From assembly GCA_948999435.1 (NCBI GenBank), contig CARJCM010000010.1, positions 1 to 31,859 of the forward strand: 31,859 nucleotides of DNA. The letters run 5' to 3'. Of this stretch, positions 22,043 to 29,651 are shown piece by piece. Each line of letters opens with the position of its first letter. The first letter of the stretch is position 1. A program made the position numbers and the translations under genes. Origin of the DNA: an uncultured Bacilli bacterium. Its GTDB lineage: Bacteria > Bacillota_I > Bacilli_A > RF39 > UBA660. The notes under the pieces are model-generated. The model did not search any database. It worked only from the letters and a program-made list of their open reading frames with translations, and was not told the DNA's origin.

Positions 22043-24355
22043 ATGTTTAATTTAATGAATTTGGATCCATTAGAGTTTGAAAAGTTTTGTATGGATTTTA
22101 TGGAAAAAAAGTTAAATATAAAATTTAAAAGATTTGGTCCTGGAAAAGATGATGGTATAGATTTAATAAGTCTAGATAAAAGAATTATTTGCCAATGTAA
22201 AAGATATAAAGATTCATCAAAATTAAAAACTATATGTAAAAGTGAATATAAAAAAATAGAAACGCAAAACTTTGAAAAATACTATTTGCTTACTACAGCT
22301 GAATTAGGTGAAACTATTACTAAAGATATTTTTGATATATTTAGTAAATATATGAATGATTATTCTTATATTATAGGTAAAAATGATATAGATGATTTCT
22401 TATCAGAAGAAAATAATGTAGATGTATTAAAAAAGAATCATAAACTATGGCTGTCTTCATCTATCGTTCTCGATTTATATTTAAATAGATACTCTGATGC
22501 TATCAGCAAGGTTATTATTAGTGATTTTGAAAAAGAGTCAAAATATTTTGTTGAAACGAAAGCTTATTATAAGGCTGTTGATATTATTAATTCAAATGGT
22601 ATAATTTTATTTGTTGGTGATCCAGGAATTGGTAAAACAATAACTTCGAAGATGCTAATAAGATATCTTTTGGCAAGTAATAAAGAATATAAGTTAACAA
22701 CAGTTTCTAATAATGATTTATCAAAATTAATTGAATCTGTACATCAAAATGATGATCCAGAAATAATTTTTCTGGATGATTTTTTAGGACAAACTTCTTT
22801 ATCTTTAGATGACAAATTAATTAATGAATTAAAAAATTTGTTAAAACTTACAACAATATTTAATAATAAAAAAGTGATACTAAATAGTAGAATTACAATT
22901 TTGAATAAAGCTAAACATGAAAAAGAAGAATTTGAAAAGTTATTGGATGAATTGGGTATTAAAGAGTGTTTAATAGATGTTAATGATATAAGCCAATTGG
23001 ATAGAGCAAGAATTTTGTATAATCTTATGTATCATAATAATGTTACTAAGAAGTCTTATCAATCCGTCAAGGAAAATAGAAAGTATAATTCAATAATTAA
23101 CCATAAATCATTTAATACACGTATTATAGAAATGTGTGCGAAGAATGCTAACAAAAGAGATGATGATTTTTATGATTATTTAATTGAATCACTTAACAAT
23201 CCTAAGGGCATATGGAAAAGTGAGTTTGAAAGAATAGAAGTATGTGATGTAATATTAATGTATCAGCTATATACTCTTGGTAACAATTATGTTCCAATTG
23301 ATGTAATACATAAATCTGTTACTAATTTTTTGTGTGCTTGCAATTATGAAGTGGAAAAATATAGTTTTGAAGATTCTATTAATAGGTTGAGTAAATCATT
23401 AATAGGTATTGCTATATTAGGGAAGAAAAAATACCTTAGTGTTTTAAACCCGTCAATAAATGATTATATTCAAAATTACCTTTTAGATAATTTAGCAGAA
23501 TTAAAAAGGATTTATGAAAATTCAATCTATATAGAACAAATAGAAAAAATAGTAACTATATATCCTGATTTGTTAAGTAAAAACATTCATAATTTTGAAG
23601 AATTACTATGTTATAGTCAGTATAATTCACATATAGATAGCGAAAATTTAAATATTAAAAAGAAAATAAATTTTATTTTGAAAAATAACTATTGTGATGC
23701 TAATATAAAGGATTATCTTCTTAGTTTTTTTGAGACTGATTTAGGTGGAGATTATCACATTAAATTATTATTAAATAAAAAAATACAATCTTTCTATGGT
23801 TTAGAGTCAATTTTGAATAATATTTCTCTAGTTTCAAAAAGATGCTCTAAATCAGATTACTATTACATAGAAGATTTATTACAATACTACTCAAATACAG
23901 AATTATCTAAAGATGTTATAGAAATTAATTTTAATACAATTTATGAAAATTCACTAGAAAATAAATTAATTTCATATGGTGAAGAATATGCAAGTGATAT
24001 AATTAGTAATACATCACCAAATGATAAGTTTAAGGGTAATGACATAAAAAACTTAGAGATTGATGATAATTATATTTCAAACTTGGAATTACAAATTCAG
24101 GAAAAATTGTATTTAAAAGTTGAAGAGTTAATTGATGATATTAAGATTATGGGTTATAAAATAGAAGACATAAGTATAGATTATAATTCAATAATAGATT
24201 CAATGTGTGTTGAGGTAATTCTTGATGATGATTTAAATGAATTTATCAAAGAAGTTGCTTCTGAAAGTATTGATTATGATTATTCTGACATGGAAATTAG
24301 TAATGATATTACAGTTGATGATATATTTAATCAAGATTATGATATTGATGATTAA
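22043..24355 (+). CDS. Restriction-endonuclease-like / nSTAND3-like NTPase defence protein
   Basis: A 770-aa sensor-effector type protein. The N terminus (about 1-140) is an Mrr-like nuclease: DPLEFEKFCMDF, then GPGKDDGIDL with Asp40 and Gln51-x-Lys53 in ICQCKRYK. Next comes a P-loop NTPase with Walker A GDPGIGKT (192-199, Lys198) and Walker B IIFLDDFLGQ, the look of the nSTAND3 group. The C-terminal roughly 400 residues are helical and end in a very acidic tail. In STAND proteins the C-terminal part senses a phage feature and the front domain is the effector, as in Avs proteins. ATG 22043 is chosen because AGGAGG (22029-22034) is 8 nt away, while ATG 22037 is only 2 nt away. It is a separate transcription unit from the operon before it. 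Confidence 0.85.
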   Translation: MFNLMNLDPLEFEKFCMDFMEKKLNIKFKRFGPGKDDGIDLISLDKRIICQCKRYKDSSKLKTICKSEYKKIETQNFEKYYLLTTAELGETITKDIFDIFSKYMNDYSYIIGKNDIDDFLSEENNVDVLKKNHKLWLSSSIVLDLYLNRYSDAISKVIISDFEKESKYFVETKAYYKAVDIINSNGIILFVGDPGIGKTITSKMLIRYLLASNKEYKLTTVSNNDLSKLIESVHQNDDPEIIFLDDFLGQTSLSLDDKLINELKNLLKLTTIFNNKKVILNSRITILNKAKHEKEEFEKLLDELGIKECLIDVNDISQLDRARILYNLMYHNNVTKKSYQSVKENRKYNSIINHKSFNTRIIEMCAKNANKRDDDFYDYLIESLNNPKGIWKSEFERIEVCDVILMYQLYTLGNNYVPIDVIHKSVTNFLCACNYEVEKYSFEDSINRLSKSLIGIAILGKKKYLSVLNPSINDYIQNYLLDNLAELKRIYENSIYIEQIEKIVTIYPDLLSKNIHNFEELLCYSQYNSHIDSENLNIKKKINFILKNNYCDANIKDYLLSFFETDLGGDYHIKLLLNKKIQSFYGLESILNNISLVSKRCSKSDYYYIEDLLQYYSNTELSKDVIEINFNTIYENSLENKLISYGEEYASDIISNTSPNDKFKGNDIKNLEIDDNYISNLELQIQEKLYLKVEELIDDIKIMGYKIEDISIDYNSIIDSMCVEVILDDDLNEFIKEVASESIDYDYSDMEISNDITVDDIFNQDYDIDD

Positions 24356-24385
24356 TTTTTTTATAAAAAATTTAAGTGGACAAAA

Positions 24386-24414
24386 TTGAATTTTTTGTAA
24401 AAATTTGATATAAT
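24386..24414 (+). promoter_or_regulatory. Promoter of the element's control/integration module
   Basis: TTGAAT (24386-24391), 17-nt spacer, TATAAT (24409-24414), in the gap after the nuclease-NTPase gene and upstream of the leader palindromes. Confidence 0.7.
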
Positions 24415-24421
24415 TAAATTA

Positions 24422-24455
24422 GAGTACGATGAGTGTACTCAAAAAGTCGACTTTT
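24422..24455 (+). promoter_or_regulatory. Leader palindromes, possible operator
   Basis: GAGTAC/GTACTC (24422-24427 and 24435-24440) is followed at once by the perfect 14-bp palindrome AAAAGTCGACTTTT (24442-24455). They begin about where transcription would start. A third inverted repeat, GTTCTT-ATA-AAGAAC, lies at 24477-24491. A binding site for the HTH protein encoded at 24634 is plausible. Confidence 0.5.
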
Positions 24456-24469
24456 ACTTAAGGAAGTTT

Positions 24470-24595
24470 ATGCAATGTTCTTATAAAGAACTTAACAAGG
24501 ATGAAGTGCCAAAATTAAAGGGAAGTACTAGAGTATTTCTAGAATTGCTGTGCTATTCTTTGTTCAGTTCTTTTTCTTATGCTCTAAAAGACTGA
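24470..24595 (+). CDS. Small 41-aa ORF
   Basis: The ORF starts MQCSYKELNKDEVPKLKGST and ends in a hydrophobic/aromatic stretch closing YALKD. An AAGGAAG ribosome site lies 3-4 nt upstream, it follows a good promoter, and it stops 38 nt before the HTH gene. These are the marks of a real small gene of the integration module. The mildly hydrophobic second half is too short for a clear membrane call. Function unknown. Confidence 0.5.
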   Translation: MQCSYKELNKDEVPKLKGSTRVFLELLCYSLFSSFSYALKD

Positions 24596-24633
24596 CAAGA
24601 ATAAACTATTAAGGTAATCTTATATCAATAAAT

Positions 24634-25158
24634 ATGGAAAGAGATATTGAACCTTTTATTAAATTAGTTTTTCCAACAAGTATATTAGGAGATTATAATT
24701 TAACACCACTTGAAAGATTACTATTAATTTACATTTTGTCACTTTGCAAGAAGTATGGATATTGTTGGGCTACTAATGAATTCTTTAGTGATAGCTTTAA
24801 TGTTAGTAAGCAAACAATATCAAAGAGTATAAGTAGTTTATCTAATTATGGTTATATTGTTTTAGAGTATGATAAAAAAGAAAAAAATAATTCCAAAAGA
24901 AAAATTATAATATCAGAAGTATTCAAAAAAAGGATATCAAATATTCAAGAAAATCTTAATACTAGTAATCAAGAAAACTTTAAACAATATAATAAAAATA
25001 ATAATATAAGAAAAAATATAGGCCCTGCTATAGAATATGATGATGAAGGTAATATCATATATTGGAATGGTAAACTTACAGTATCAGAACCTTTGAGTGA
25101 AGAAGAGATTAAAGAATTAGAAACATTAATAAATGAAATAACAAAGGGAGATGAATAA
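24634..25158 (+). CDS. Helix-turn-helix protein, replication/regulation type
   Basis: The 174-aa product has an N-terminal winged helix: LTPLERLLLIYILSLCKKYG, then WATNEFFSDSFNVSKQTISKSI and LSNYGYIVLEYDKK. This is the pattern of HTH_36-type domains found in phage replisome organisers and plasmid or element initiators. A poorly ordered Asn/Lys linker follows, then an acidic C-terminal tail. In many Firmicutes elements such a protein sits just upstream of a large serine recombinase. It probably regulates the module or helps replicate the excised circle. The start at 24634 has only a weak ribosome site (AAGGTAATC, 18 nt away). Confidence 0.75.
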   Translation: MERDIEPFIKLVFPTSILGDYNLTPLERLLLIYILSLCKKYGYCWATNEFFSDSFNVSKQTISKSISSLSNYGYIVLEYDKKEKNNSKRKIIISEVFKKRISNIQENLNTSNQENFKQYNKNNNIRKNIGPAIEYDDEGNIIYWNGKLTVSEPLSEEEIKELETLINEITKGDE

Positions 25159-25199
25159 TTTATTGTTTAACAAAGTCATACACTATAAAGAGGTGACTT

Positions 25200-25292
25200 A
25201 TGTTTAATATAAAAGAAACATTTAAGAAAGATTCTCCTGATTTAATCTTGTTGATAACTAATTATATAAAAAGTGTGATGAATAATGTGTAG
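25200..25292 (+). CDS. Small 30-aa ORF before the recombinase
   Basis: The ORF starts MFNIKETFKKDSPDLILLIT and ends SVMNNV. A strong ribosome site (AGAGGTGA) lies 3-4 nt before the ATG, which supports translation. It sits between the HTH gene and the recombinase gene, overlapping a GAACAAT/ATTGTTC inverted repeat (25292-25298 and 25307-25313). It could be a small excision or regulatory peptide; no family is recognised. Confidence 0.5.
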   Translation: MFNIKETFKKDSPDLILLITNYIKSVMNNV

Positions 25293-25373
25293 AACAATGG
25301 CGATATATTGTTCTTTATGGTACAATATAATTGGCTTTAATCTGTTATACAAAGAGAAAGGAGTAGAAAAAAA

Positions 25374-26963
25374 TTGTATAACACATTAATAGAAACGCCA
25401 AAGTTTTACAAAGCAGGAATATATATAAGATTATCTGAAGCAGATGAAGGAAAAACTTACGAATCTGATAGTGAGAGTGTCCTTAATCAAAGAAATATGC
25501 TAATGAATTTTGTAAAAGAAAAAGGTTTTATCTTTGTAGGAGAATATGTTGATGATGGTTTTTCTGGTACTAACTTTGATAGACCAGGATTCAATAAAAT
25601 GATGGAAGATATCAAAAATAAAGTTATCAATCTTGTAATAGTAAAAGACTTATCAAGACTTGGAAGAGATCATGTTATGACTGGATATTATGTAGAAACT
25701 TTTTTTCCTGAAAATGGAATAAGATTTATTTCCATGCAAGAAGGTTATGATAATGCATTAAATCAAGCAAGTAATGATTCTTCAACCTTTATAATAGCTT
25801 GTAATGATTATTATAGTAAACAAAATTCAGTTAAAATTAGAAATGTTTTAAATGATAAAAGAAGAAATGGTAAGTTTATTGGTAGTGCTCCAAGTTATGG
25901 TTTTTTAAGAGATCCAGAGGATAAAGGACACTTAATACCAGACCCTGAATATGCACCAGTAGTTAAGAAAATATTTGATATGGCATATGAAGGAGTTGGA
26001 TTATCTGAAATAACAACTTATCTAAATGATAATAAGATTAAAACACCAAGTAGTCTTAAAAGGAAAAATTCTCATGCTAATAATAAATATAATCCTATGT
26101 GGACAATATCTTCAGTAAAAAAAATACTTAAAAATCAAATGTATGTTGGAGATATGGTTCAAAGCGTTCAAACTAAAGTATCATATAAATCAAAAAAGAA
26201 AAAATCACTACCTAGAGCAAATTGGAGTATTGTTAAGAATACTCATGAGCCAATTGTTGATAGAATTATATTTGAAAAAGTACAAAATAATGTAAAAAGG
26301 ACTAATATTACCAATAATACTAAAAGAGAAAAAAGACTATTTGAAAATTTATTATATTGCAAGGAATGTGGTAATACATTAACTATTACTTATAGAAAAA
26401 ATCATGACTATTGGACTATTAATTGTAATAGGTATTCAAGAGATCCAAAAAGAAAAATGTGCTATCCACATTTTATGCCTTATGATAAATTAGAACAAGC
26501 TTTATTAGATGTTATTAAAAAAACTTGTAAACAATATTTAGATGCTATTAATATATCTGATATAGCTAGTGAAATAAATGACAAGAAAAAGAATGATTCT
26601 AAAATAAAAGAAAAAATAACAGAGTTAGAAAATAAAGAGAAGGAATATTTAAATAAACTTGATATGCTTTATGAAGATAAGTTTAAAGGTTTAGTATCAG
26701 ATGAAATGTATAAAAGAATTGCTAATTATACGGAAGTTTTATTAAGTAAACTAAGAACTGAAATAAACAAGTTAAAAACTGATACTAAAGTGATAAAAAA
26801 CAAGACTGATAATTTAAAAGAATATGAAGATAAAATAAAATCTTTAATTGATATTGAAAATCCAACAAGAGAATTAATGCAAACTATTATTGATAAAATA
26901 GTTATAGATAAAGATAAAAATATTGAAATTATTTACAAATTTAGTATATTAAATAATATTTAA
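25374..26963 (+). CDS. Large serine recombinase (integrase/excisionase of the element)
   Basis: The 529-aa enzyme catalyses integration and excision through a phosphoserine link. The N-terminal resolvase domain has YIRLS with Ser21 as nucleophile, VDDGFSGTNFDRPGF, and the VKDLSRLGRDH motif with the catalytic arginines. The recombinase domain (about 165-290) is followed by a zinc-ribbon domain starting LLYCKECGNTL near 330 with paired cysteines, and a long C-terminal coiled coil (about 400-500), as in TndX/TnpX-type enzymes. The start is TTG at 25374 with AAAGGAG about 10 nt upstream; the next in-frame ATG lies too far inside the catalytic domain. Full length and motifs indicate an active enzyme. 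Confidence 0.95.
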   Translation: MYNTLIETPKFYKAGIYIRLSEADEGKTYESDSESVLNQRNMLMNFVKEKGFIFVGEYVDDGFSGTNFDRPGFNKMMEDIKNKVINLVIVKDLSRLGRDHVMTGYYVETFFPENGIRFISMQEGYDNALNQASNDSSTFIIACNDYYSKQNSVKIRNVLNDKRRNGKFIGSAPSYGFLRDPEDKGHLIPDPEYAPVVKKIFDMAYEGVGLSEITTYLNDNKIKTPSSLKRKNSHANNKYNPMWTISSVKKILKNQMYVGDMVQSVQTKVSYKSKKKKSLPRANWSIVKNTHEPIVDRIIFEKVQNNVKRTNITNNTKREKRLFENLLYCKECGNTLTITYRKNHDYWTINCNRYSRDPKRKMCYPHFMPYDKLEQALLDVIKKTCKQYLDAINISDIASEINDKKKNDSKIKEKITELENKEKEYLNKLDMLYEDKFKGLVSDEMYKRIANYTEVLLSKLRTEINKLKTDTKVIKNKTDNLKEYEDKIKSLIDIENPTRELMQTIIDKIVIDKDKNIEIIYKFSILNNI

Positions 26964-26988
26964 AAACTTTGTTCCAATAGGAACAAAG
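26961..26988 (-). terminator. Minus-strand terminator behind the recombinase
   Basis: CTTTGTTCC-AATA-GGAACAAAG (26967-26988) is a perfect 9-bp hairpin. On the plus strand it is followed by CAAACAT, with no T-run. On the minus strand it is followed by TTTTTA, so it would stop leftward transcripts entering the element from the right. Confidence 0.6.
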
Positions 26989-27039
26989 CAAACATAGAAA
27001 TAGATAAATTACTTATAGGATTAATAGTCAGGAAGGTAT

Positions 27040-27405
27040 ATGAAAGCAAAATTTATGTCTAGAATAGATGACATATCAACTTTGATTGAAATAATTATTA
27101 ATTGTGAATATAGAAAGTATAAAAAAATATTAGAAAACGGCTATAATAGAGAATTAGAAAAGTATAATAAGTTATTAAACTTTAAAATAGGAAATGGGTC
27201 TACTTATAAAGAAATATTAGATGAAATAGAAATTTGTTTTAATAAGGAATATTCTAGTTTAGGGGCAAATCCAAATAGAGCTTCAACTTCTGTAGCTGAT
27301 AAATTAAAATCGTTTGAAGAAATTGAAAATGATGTTTTGAAATATGTACCAGAATTAAATATGGTTTTATCAGTAAAAAATACGATAAAATATATTGTTA
27401 ATTAA
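27040..27405 (+). CDS. Unknown 121-aa protein at the right end
   Basis: Not recognised. It is a soluble, mostly helical and charged protein starting MKAKFMSRIDDISTLIEI, with segments YKEILDEIEICF and SVADKLKSFEEIEND suggesting two to four helices. AGGAAGG lies 3 nt before the ATG. Its stop codon is only 6 nt before the attR arm, so it belongs to the element and sits at the very edge. It may be a recombination directionality factor or a passenger; nothing in the sequence decides. Confidence 0.6.
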   Translation: MKAKFMSRIDDISTLIEIIINCEYRKYKKILENGYNRELEKYNKLLNFKIGNGSTYKEILDEIEICFNKEYSSLGANPNRASTSVADKLKSFEEIENDVLKYVPELNMVLSVKNTIKYIVN

Positions 27406-27411
27406 TAAAAC

Positions 27412-27437
27412 GTTACACAATGACTATCACCTGGTGG
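27412..27437 (+). other. attR: left attP arm plus GGTGG core
   Basis: The arm 27412-27432 (GTTACACAATGACTATC followed by ACCT) is the inverted partner of 14030-14050. The core GGTGG (27433-27437) is the shared crossover region. From 27438 the sequence is amidase again, in the frame that continues from 14029. Confidence 0.88.
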
Positions 27438-28389
27438 TGATGGTGCTGAAGTAATTTATGCTCTACGTAATAGTGACAATTTATCTAGAAGAATAGCAGA
27501 TGAATTTGTTAAAGCTGGTCAAAATGTTCGTAAATATTATCAAAGAAGACTTCCTAGTGATTCTAGTAAAGATTATTATTATATGCTTCGTAATACGCCT
27601 AATAATGAAACTATTATTGTGGAATATGGTTTTGCTGATTCAACGGGTGATGATGTATCACAACTTAAAAATAATTGGCAAGATTTAACGGAAGCTGTTG
27701 TTAAAGCTCTAGCTGGATATGTAGGAGTTCCTTATACACCGCCAACTGGTGGAACAGGTAGTACAACACCTATGCCAACTGATAAATACGTGGTTAAAAA
27801 AGGTGATAGTTTATATGCGATAGCTAGAAAATTTGGAATAAGTGTAGATGATTTAAAAAGAGCTAATAACTTATCAAATAATAATTTAAGCATAGGTATG
27901 GTTTTAACTATTCCAAAAAAAGATACTAATGCAAATGATAATATTTATATTGTTAAACCAGGCGATTCATTATATAAAATAGCTAATATGTATGGTATGA
28001 GTGTTAATGAGCTTAAATCTCTTAATAATTTAACAAGTAATTTACTTAGTATAGGTCAACAACTTAAAGTAGGTGAAAGTGCTAATATACCAGCGGATAC
28101 TTATATTGTTAAATCTGGGGATTCACTTTATAGTATTGCTAAGAAATTTAATATTTCTGTCGATGATTTAAAACGAGCTAATAATAAAACTTCTAACCTT
28201 TTATCGATAGGTGAAAGACTTATAATTCCTACTGGTAATATAAATTATATTACACATATAGTATTACCAGGCGATACTTTATATGGTATTGCTAGAAAAT
28301 ATAATACAACTGTTAATGCTATTAGAGAAGCTAATAATCTTAATAATACTATGTTAAGTATAGGAATGAACTTAAAAATACCAAGATAA
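27438..28389 (+). pseudogene. Amidase 3' part with four LysM domains, cut off by the element
   Basis: C-terminal portion of the Amidase_3 enzyme started at 13770. It begins DGAEVIYALRNSD, carries ETIIVEYGFAD with the catalytic glutamate, a Pro/Thr/Gly-rich linker (PPTGGTGSTTPMPT), and four LysM peptidoglycan-binding repeats of about 45 residues (each with a VKxGDSLYxIA-type motif and an IG-x-x-L end) up to LKIPR. Upstream in frame the element gives a TGA at 27421, and the first inner ATG (27583) has no ribosome site, so this half is probably not translated. Joined to 13770-14029 the gene is 1,212 nt, 403 codons plus stop. Confidence 0.92.
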
Positions 28390-28415
28390 AAAGCGTCAGT
28401 TATGATGCTTTTTTT
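28388..28415 (+). terminator. Terminator between amidase and convergent gene
   Basis: AAAAAGCGTCA-GTTA-TGATGCTTTTTTT (one G-T pair) begins in the amidase stop region. On the minus strand the A-run becomes a T-run, so it may serve both converging genes. Confidence 0.85.
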
Positions 28416-28935
28416 AGTTATACTTAGATAATCCTTTTTTTGATATAAGCTTCTTAATAGGTTTAATGTTATATCTTTCATTATTATAAATAATATATTC
28501 TAAGTTTGGCTCTAAATAAACTATGTTTAGTCGTTTTATGTTAGCATTTAATATTTTATATCTAACATTATTAAATTGAATCATATTATGTTTTATGGCT
28601 TTTCTTTTTAATAGAAAAGTTTTTTCATTATTATTTTTAGGGAGCAATTTGCATAAAAAAGAATAACTATATTTTCCTTTTAATTTATTATAATAACTTT
28701 TAATAGATTTATAATTGTTCTTCTTATAATTATTTATTAATTTTTCTTTAGTTTCGTTATCAATATAGTTATGGGGTTTTTTACCTTTATTACCATGAAT
28801 AACACTGATAGTATTATTCTTTATTTCTTTGTTAAGTCTTATAAGTGATTTTTCATGATAACCTGTGATATTAGCTAGTTCTTTATAGGAAACTTGGCGG
28901 TTTTTTAATAATTTTATAACATTTTCTTTTTTCAT
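28414..28935 (-). CDS. Transposase-derived HTH protein lacking the DDE core
   Basis: The 173-aa product begins with a helix-turn-helix (NRQVSYKELANITGYHEKSL), followed by HGNKGKKPHNYIDNETKEKL and a second helical part, the arrangement at the front of ISNCY-type transposases. Its last 60 residues (FLLKRKAIKHNMIQFNNVRY, then LEYIIYNNERYNI) resemble the small beta-rich tail of such enzymes. The DDE catalytic domain expected in between is absent, leaving only about 15 linking residues. It has a strong promoter (TTGCAA 28972-28967, 17 nt, TATAAT 28949-28944) placed so close that the mRNA would start at or next to the ATG, with no ribosome site. It may be a domesticated DNA-binding protein rather than debris. 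Confidence 0.55.
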   Translation of the reverse strand: MKKENVIKLLKNRQVSYKELANITGYHEKSLIRLNKEIKNNTISVIHGNKGKKPHNYIDNETKEKLINNYKKNNYKSIKSYYNKLKGKYSYSFLCKLLPKNNNEKTFLLKRKAIKHNMIQFNNVRYKILNANIKRLNIVYLEPNLEYIIYNNERYNIKPIKKLISKKGLSKYN

Positions 28936-28943
28936 AATGTTGT

Positions 28944-28972
28944 ATTATAACATAAAGGTAACAAAGTTGCAA
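28944..28972 (-). promoter_or_regulatory. Promoter giving a leaderless transcript
   Basis: Minus strand: TTGCAA (28972-28967), 17-nt spacer ending TGT, TATAAT (28949-28944). Only 8 nt separate the -10 from the ATG at 28935, implying leaderless translation. Confidence 0.6.
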
Positions 28973-29029
28973 ATTTTTTGATATAAAATACTTTGAGGTA
29001 TTAAAATGATGGAAAAGGAGAGATTATAA

Positions 29030-29635
29030 ATGCCTAATTTTAGTGGTTTAGAATCAGATGAAATAAAACTTGTTGCTTTTGATTTAGGTGGTGTTTTAGC
29101 ATATAGAGATTTAAGTGTTTTATCAGCCTATGAGCAAAACTTCCTTTTATTTTATCAAAAATATATGGGTATAAAAGAAGTTAATCCAAAAGATAAAGAG
29201 TTTTTAGAATATGCTAGAAGTAAAATGGAAGATATAACTAGAAAAATCTATAAATTAAATAGTGAGACTTTAGATGTTTTAAAAATGCTATATCACATTG
29301 GATTTGATATCTCTTTATGGACAAATAATACTCCTTATTTAAATTCCTCATTAGAACAGGTTGGTATTCTTAGATATATTTCTTTAGAAAATGTAATTAA
29401 TTCTTATTATTTAGGATATGATAAACCAAATAAATGCTTTTATTTGAAAGCTATAGAACTGTTACATATTAGGGCTTCTCAAGTATTATTTGTAGATGAT
29501 AATCGTGATAATTTAATAAGTGCTAAAAATTGTGGAATACAAGTGTTAGAATATAATATGTCTATGAGTTTAAAAGATAGTCTTAGTTGTGTTTTTGAAA
29601 GAATAAGACAAAGAAAAATGAAAGATTTGATATGA
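29030..29635 (+). CDS. HAD-superfamily hydrolase
   Basis: The 201-aa product is a Rossmann-like phosphatase of the HAD-IA type. Motif I is VAFDLGGVLAY with nucleophile Asp18 (the DLGGV variant, common in this subfamily). Motif II is LWTNN, motif III Lys in GYDKPNKCFY, and motif IV VLFVDDNRDNL. Substrate unknown; small phosphorylated metabolites are usual. The ribosome site AAGGAGAG precedes the ATG. The next gene (PEP-utilising domain protein) follows after 16 nt, so the two form an operon. It stops at TGA, one of the signs that TGA is not read as Trp. Confidence 0.9.
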   Translation: MPNFSGLESDEIKLVAFDLGGVLAYRDLSVLSAYEQNFLLFYQKYMGIKEVNPKDKEFLEYARSKMEDITRKIYKLNSETLDVLKMLYHIGFDISLWTNNTPYLNSSLEQVGILRYISLENVINSYYLGYDKPNKCFYLKAIELLHIRASQVLFVDDNRDNLISAKNCGIQVLEYNMSMSLKDSLSCVFERIRQRKMKDLI

Positions 29636-29651
29636 AATGGAGGGTTAAGAA

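Larger units (their letters stand above)
14030..27437 (+). mobile_element. 13.4-kb serine-recombinase integrative element carrying defence genes
   Basis: The element sits between two GGTGG copies (14025-14029 and 27433-27437), which split an amidase gene. Taking out 13,408 bp rejoins the gene in frame. It encodes a large serine recombinase at its right end, an HTH protein and two tiny ORFs beside it, and about 10 kb of cargo: a 906-aa membrane protein, an AbiEi/Fic/MazG/membrane/helicase operon and a nuclease-NTPase. No relaxase, coupling protein, type IV secretion, capsid or portal genes are seen. It is therefore an integrative element that must rely on another carrier or on natural transformation to move. 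Boundaries come directly from the sequence; mobility is inferred. Confidence 0.9.

Noticed and set aside
14030..27437. Element as a prophage or full conjugative element
   Set aside because: No capsid, portal, terminase, relaxase or type IV secretion genes are present.
27781..28380. DNA direct repeats in the amidase 3' half
   Set aside because: They are the four LysM protein repeats, not a CRISPR array or a mobile repeat.
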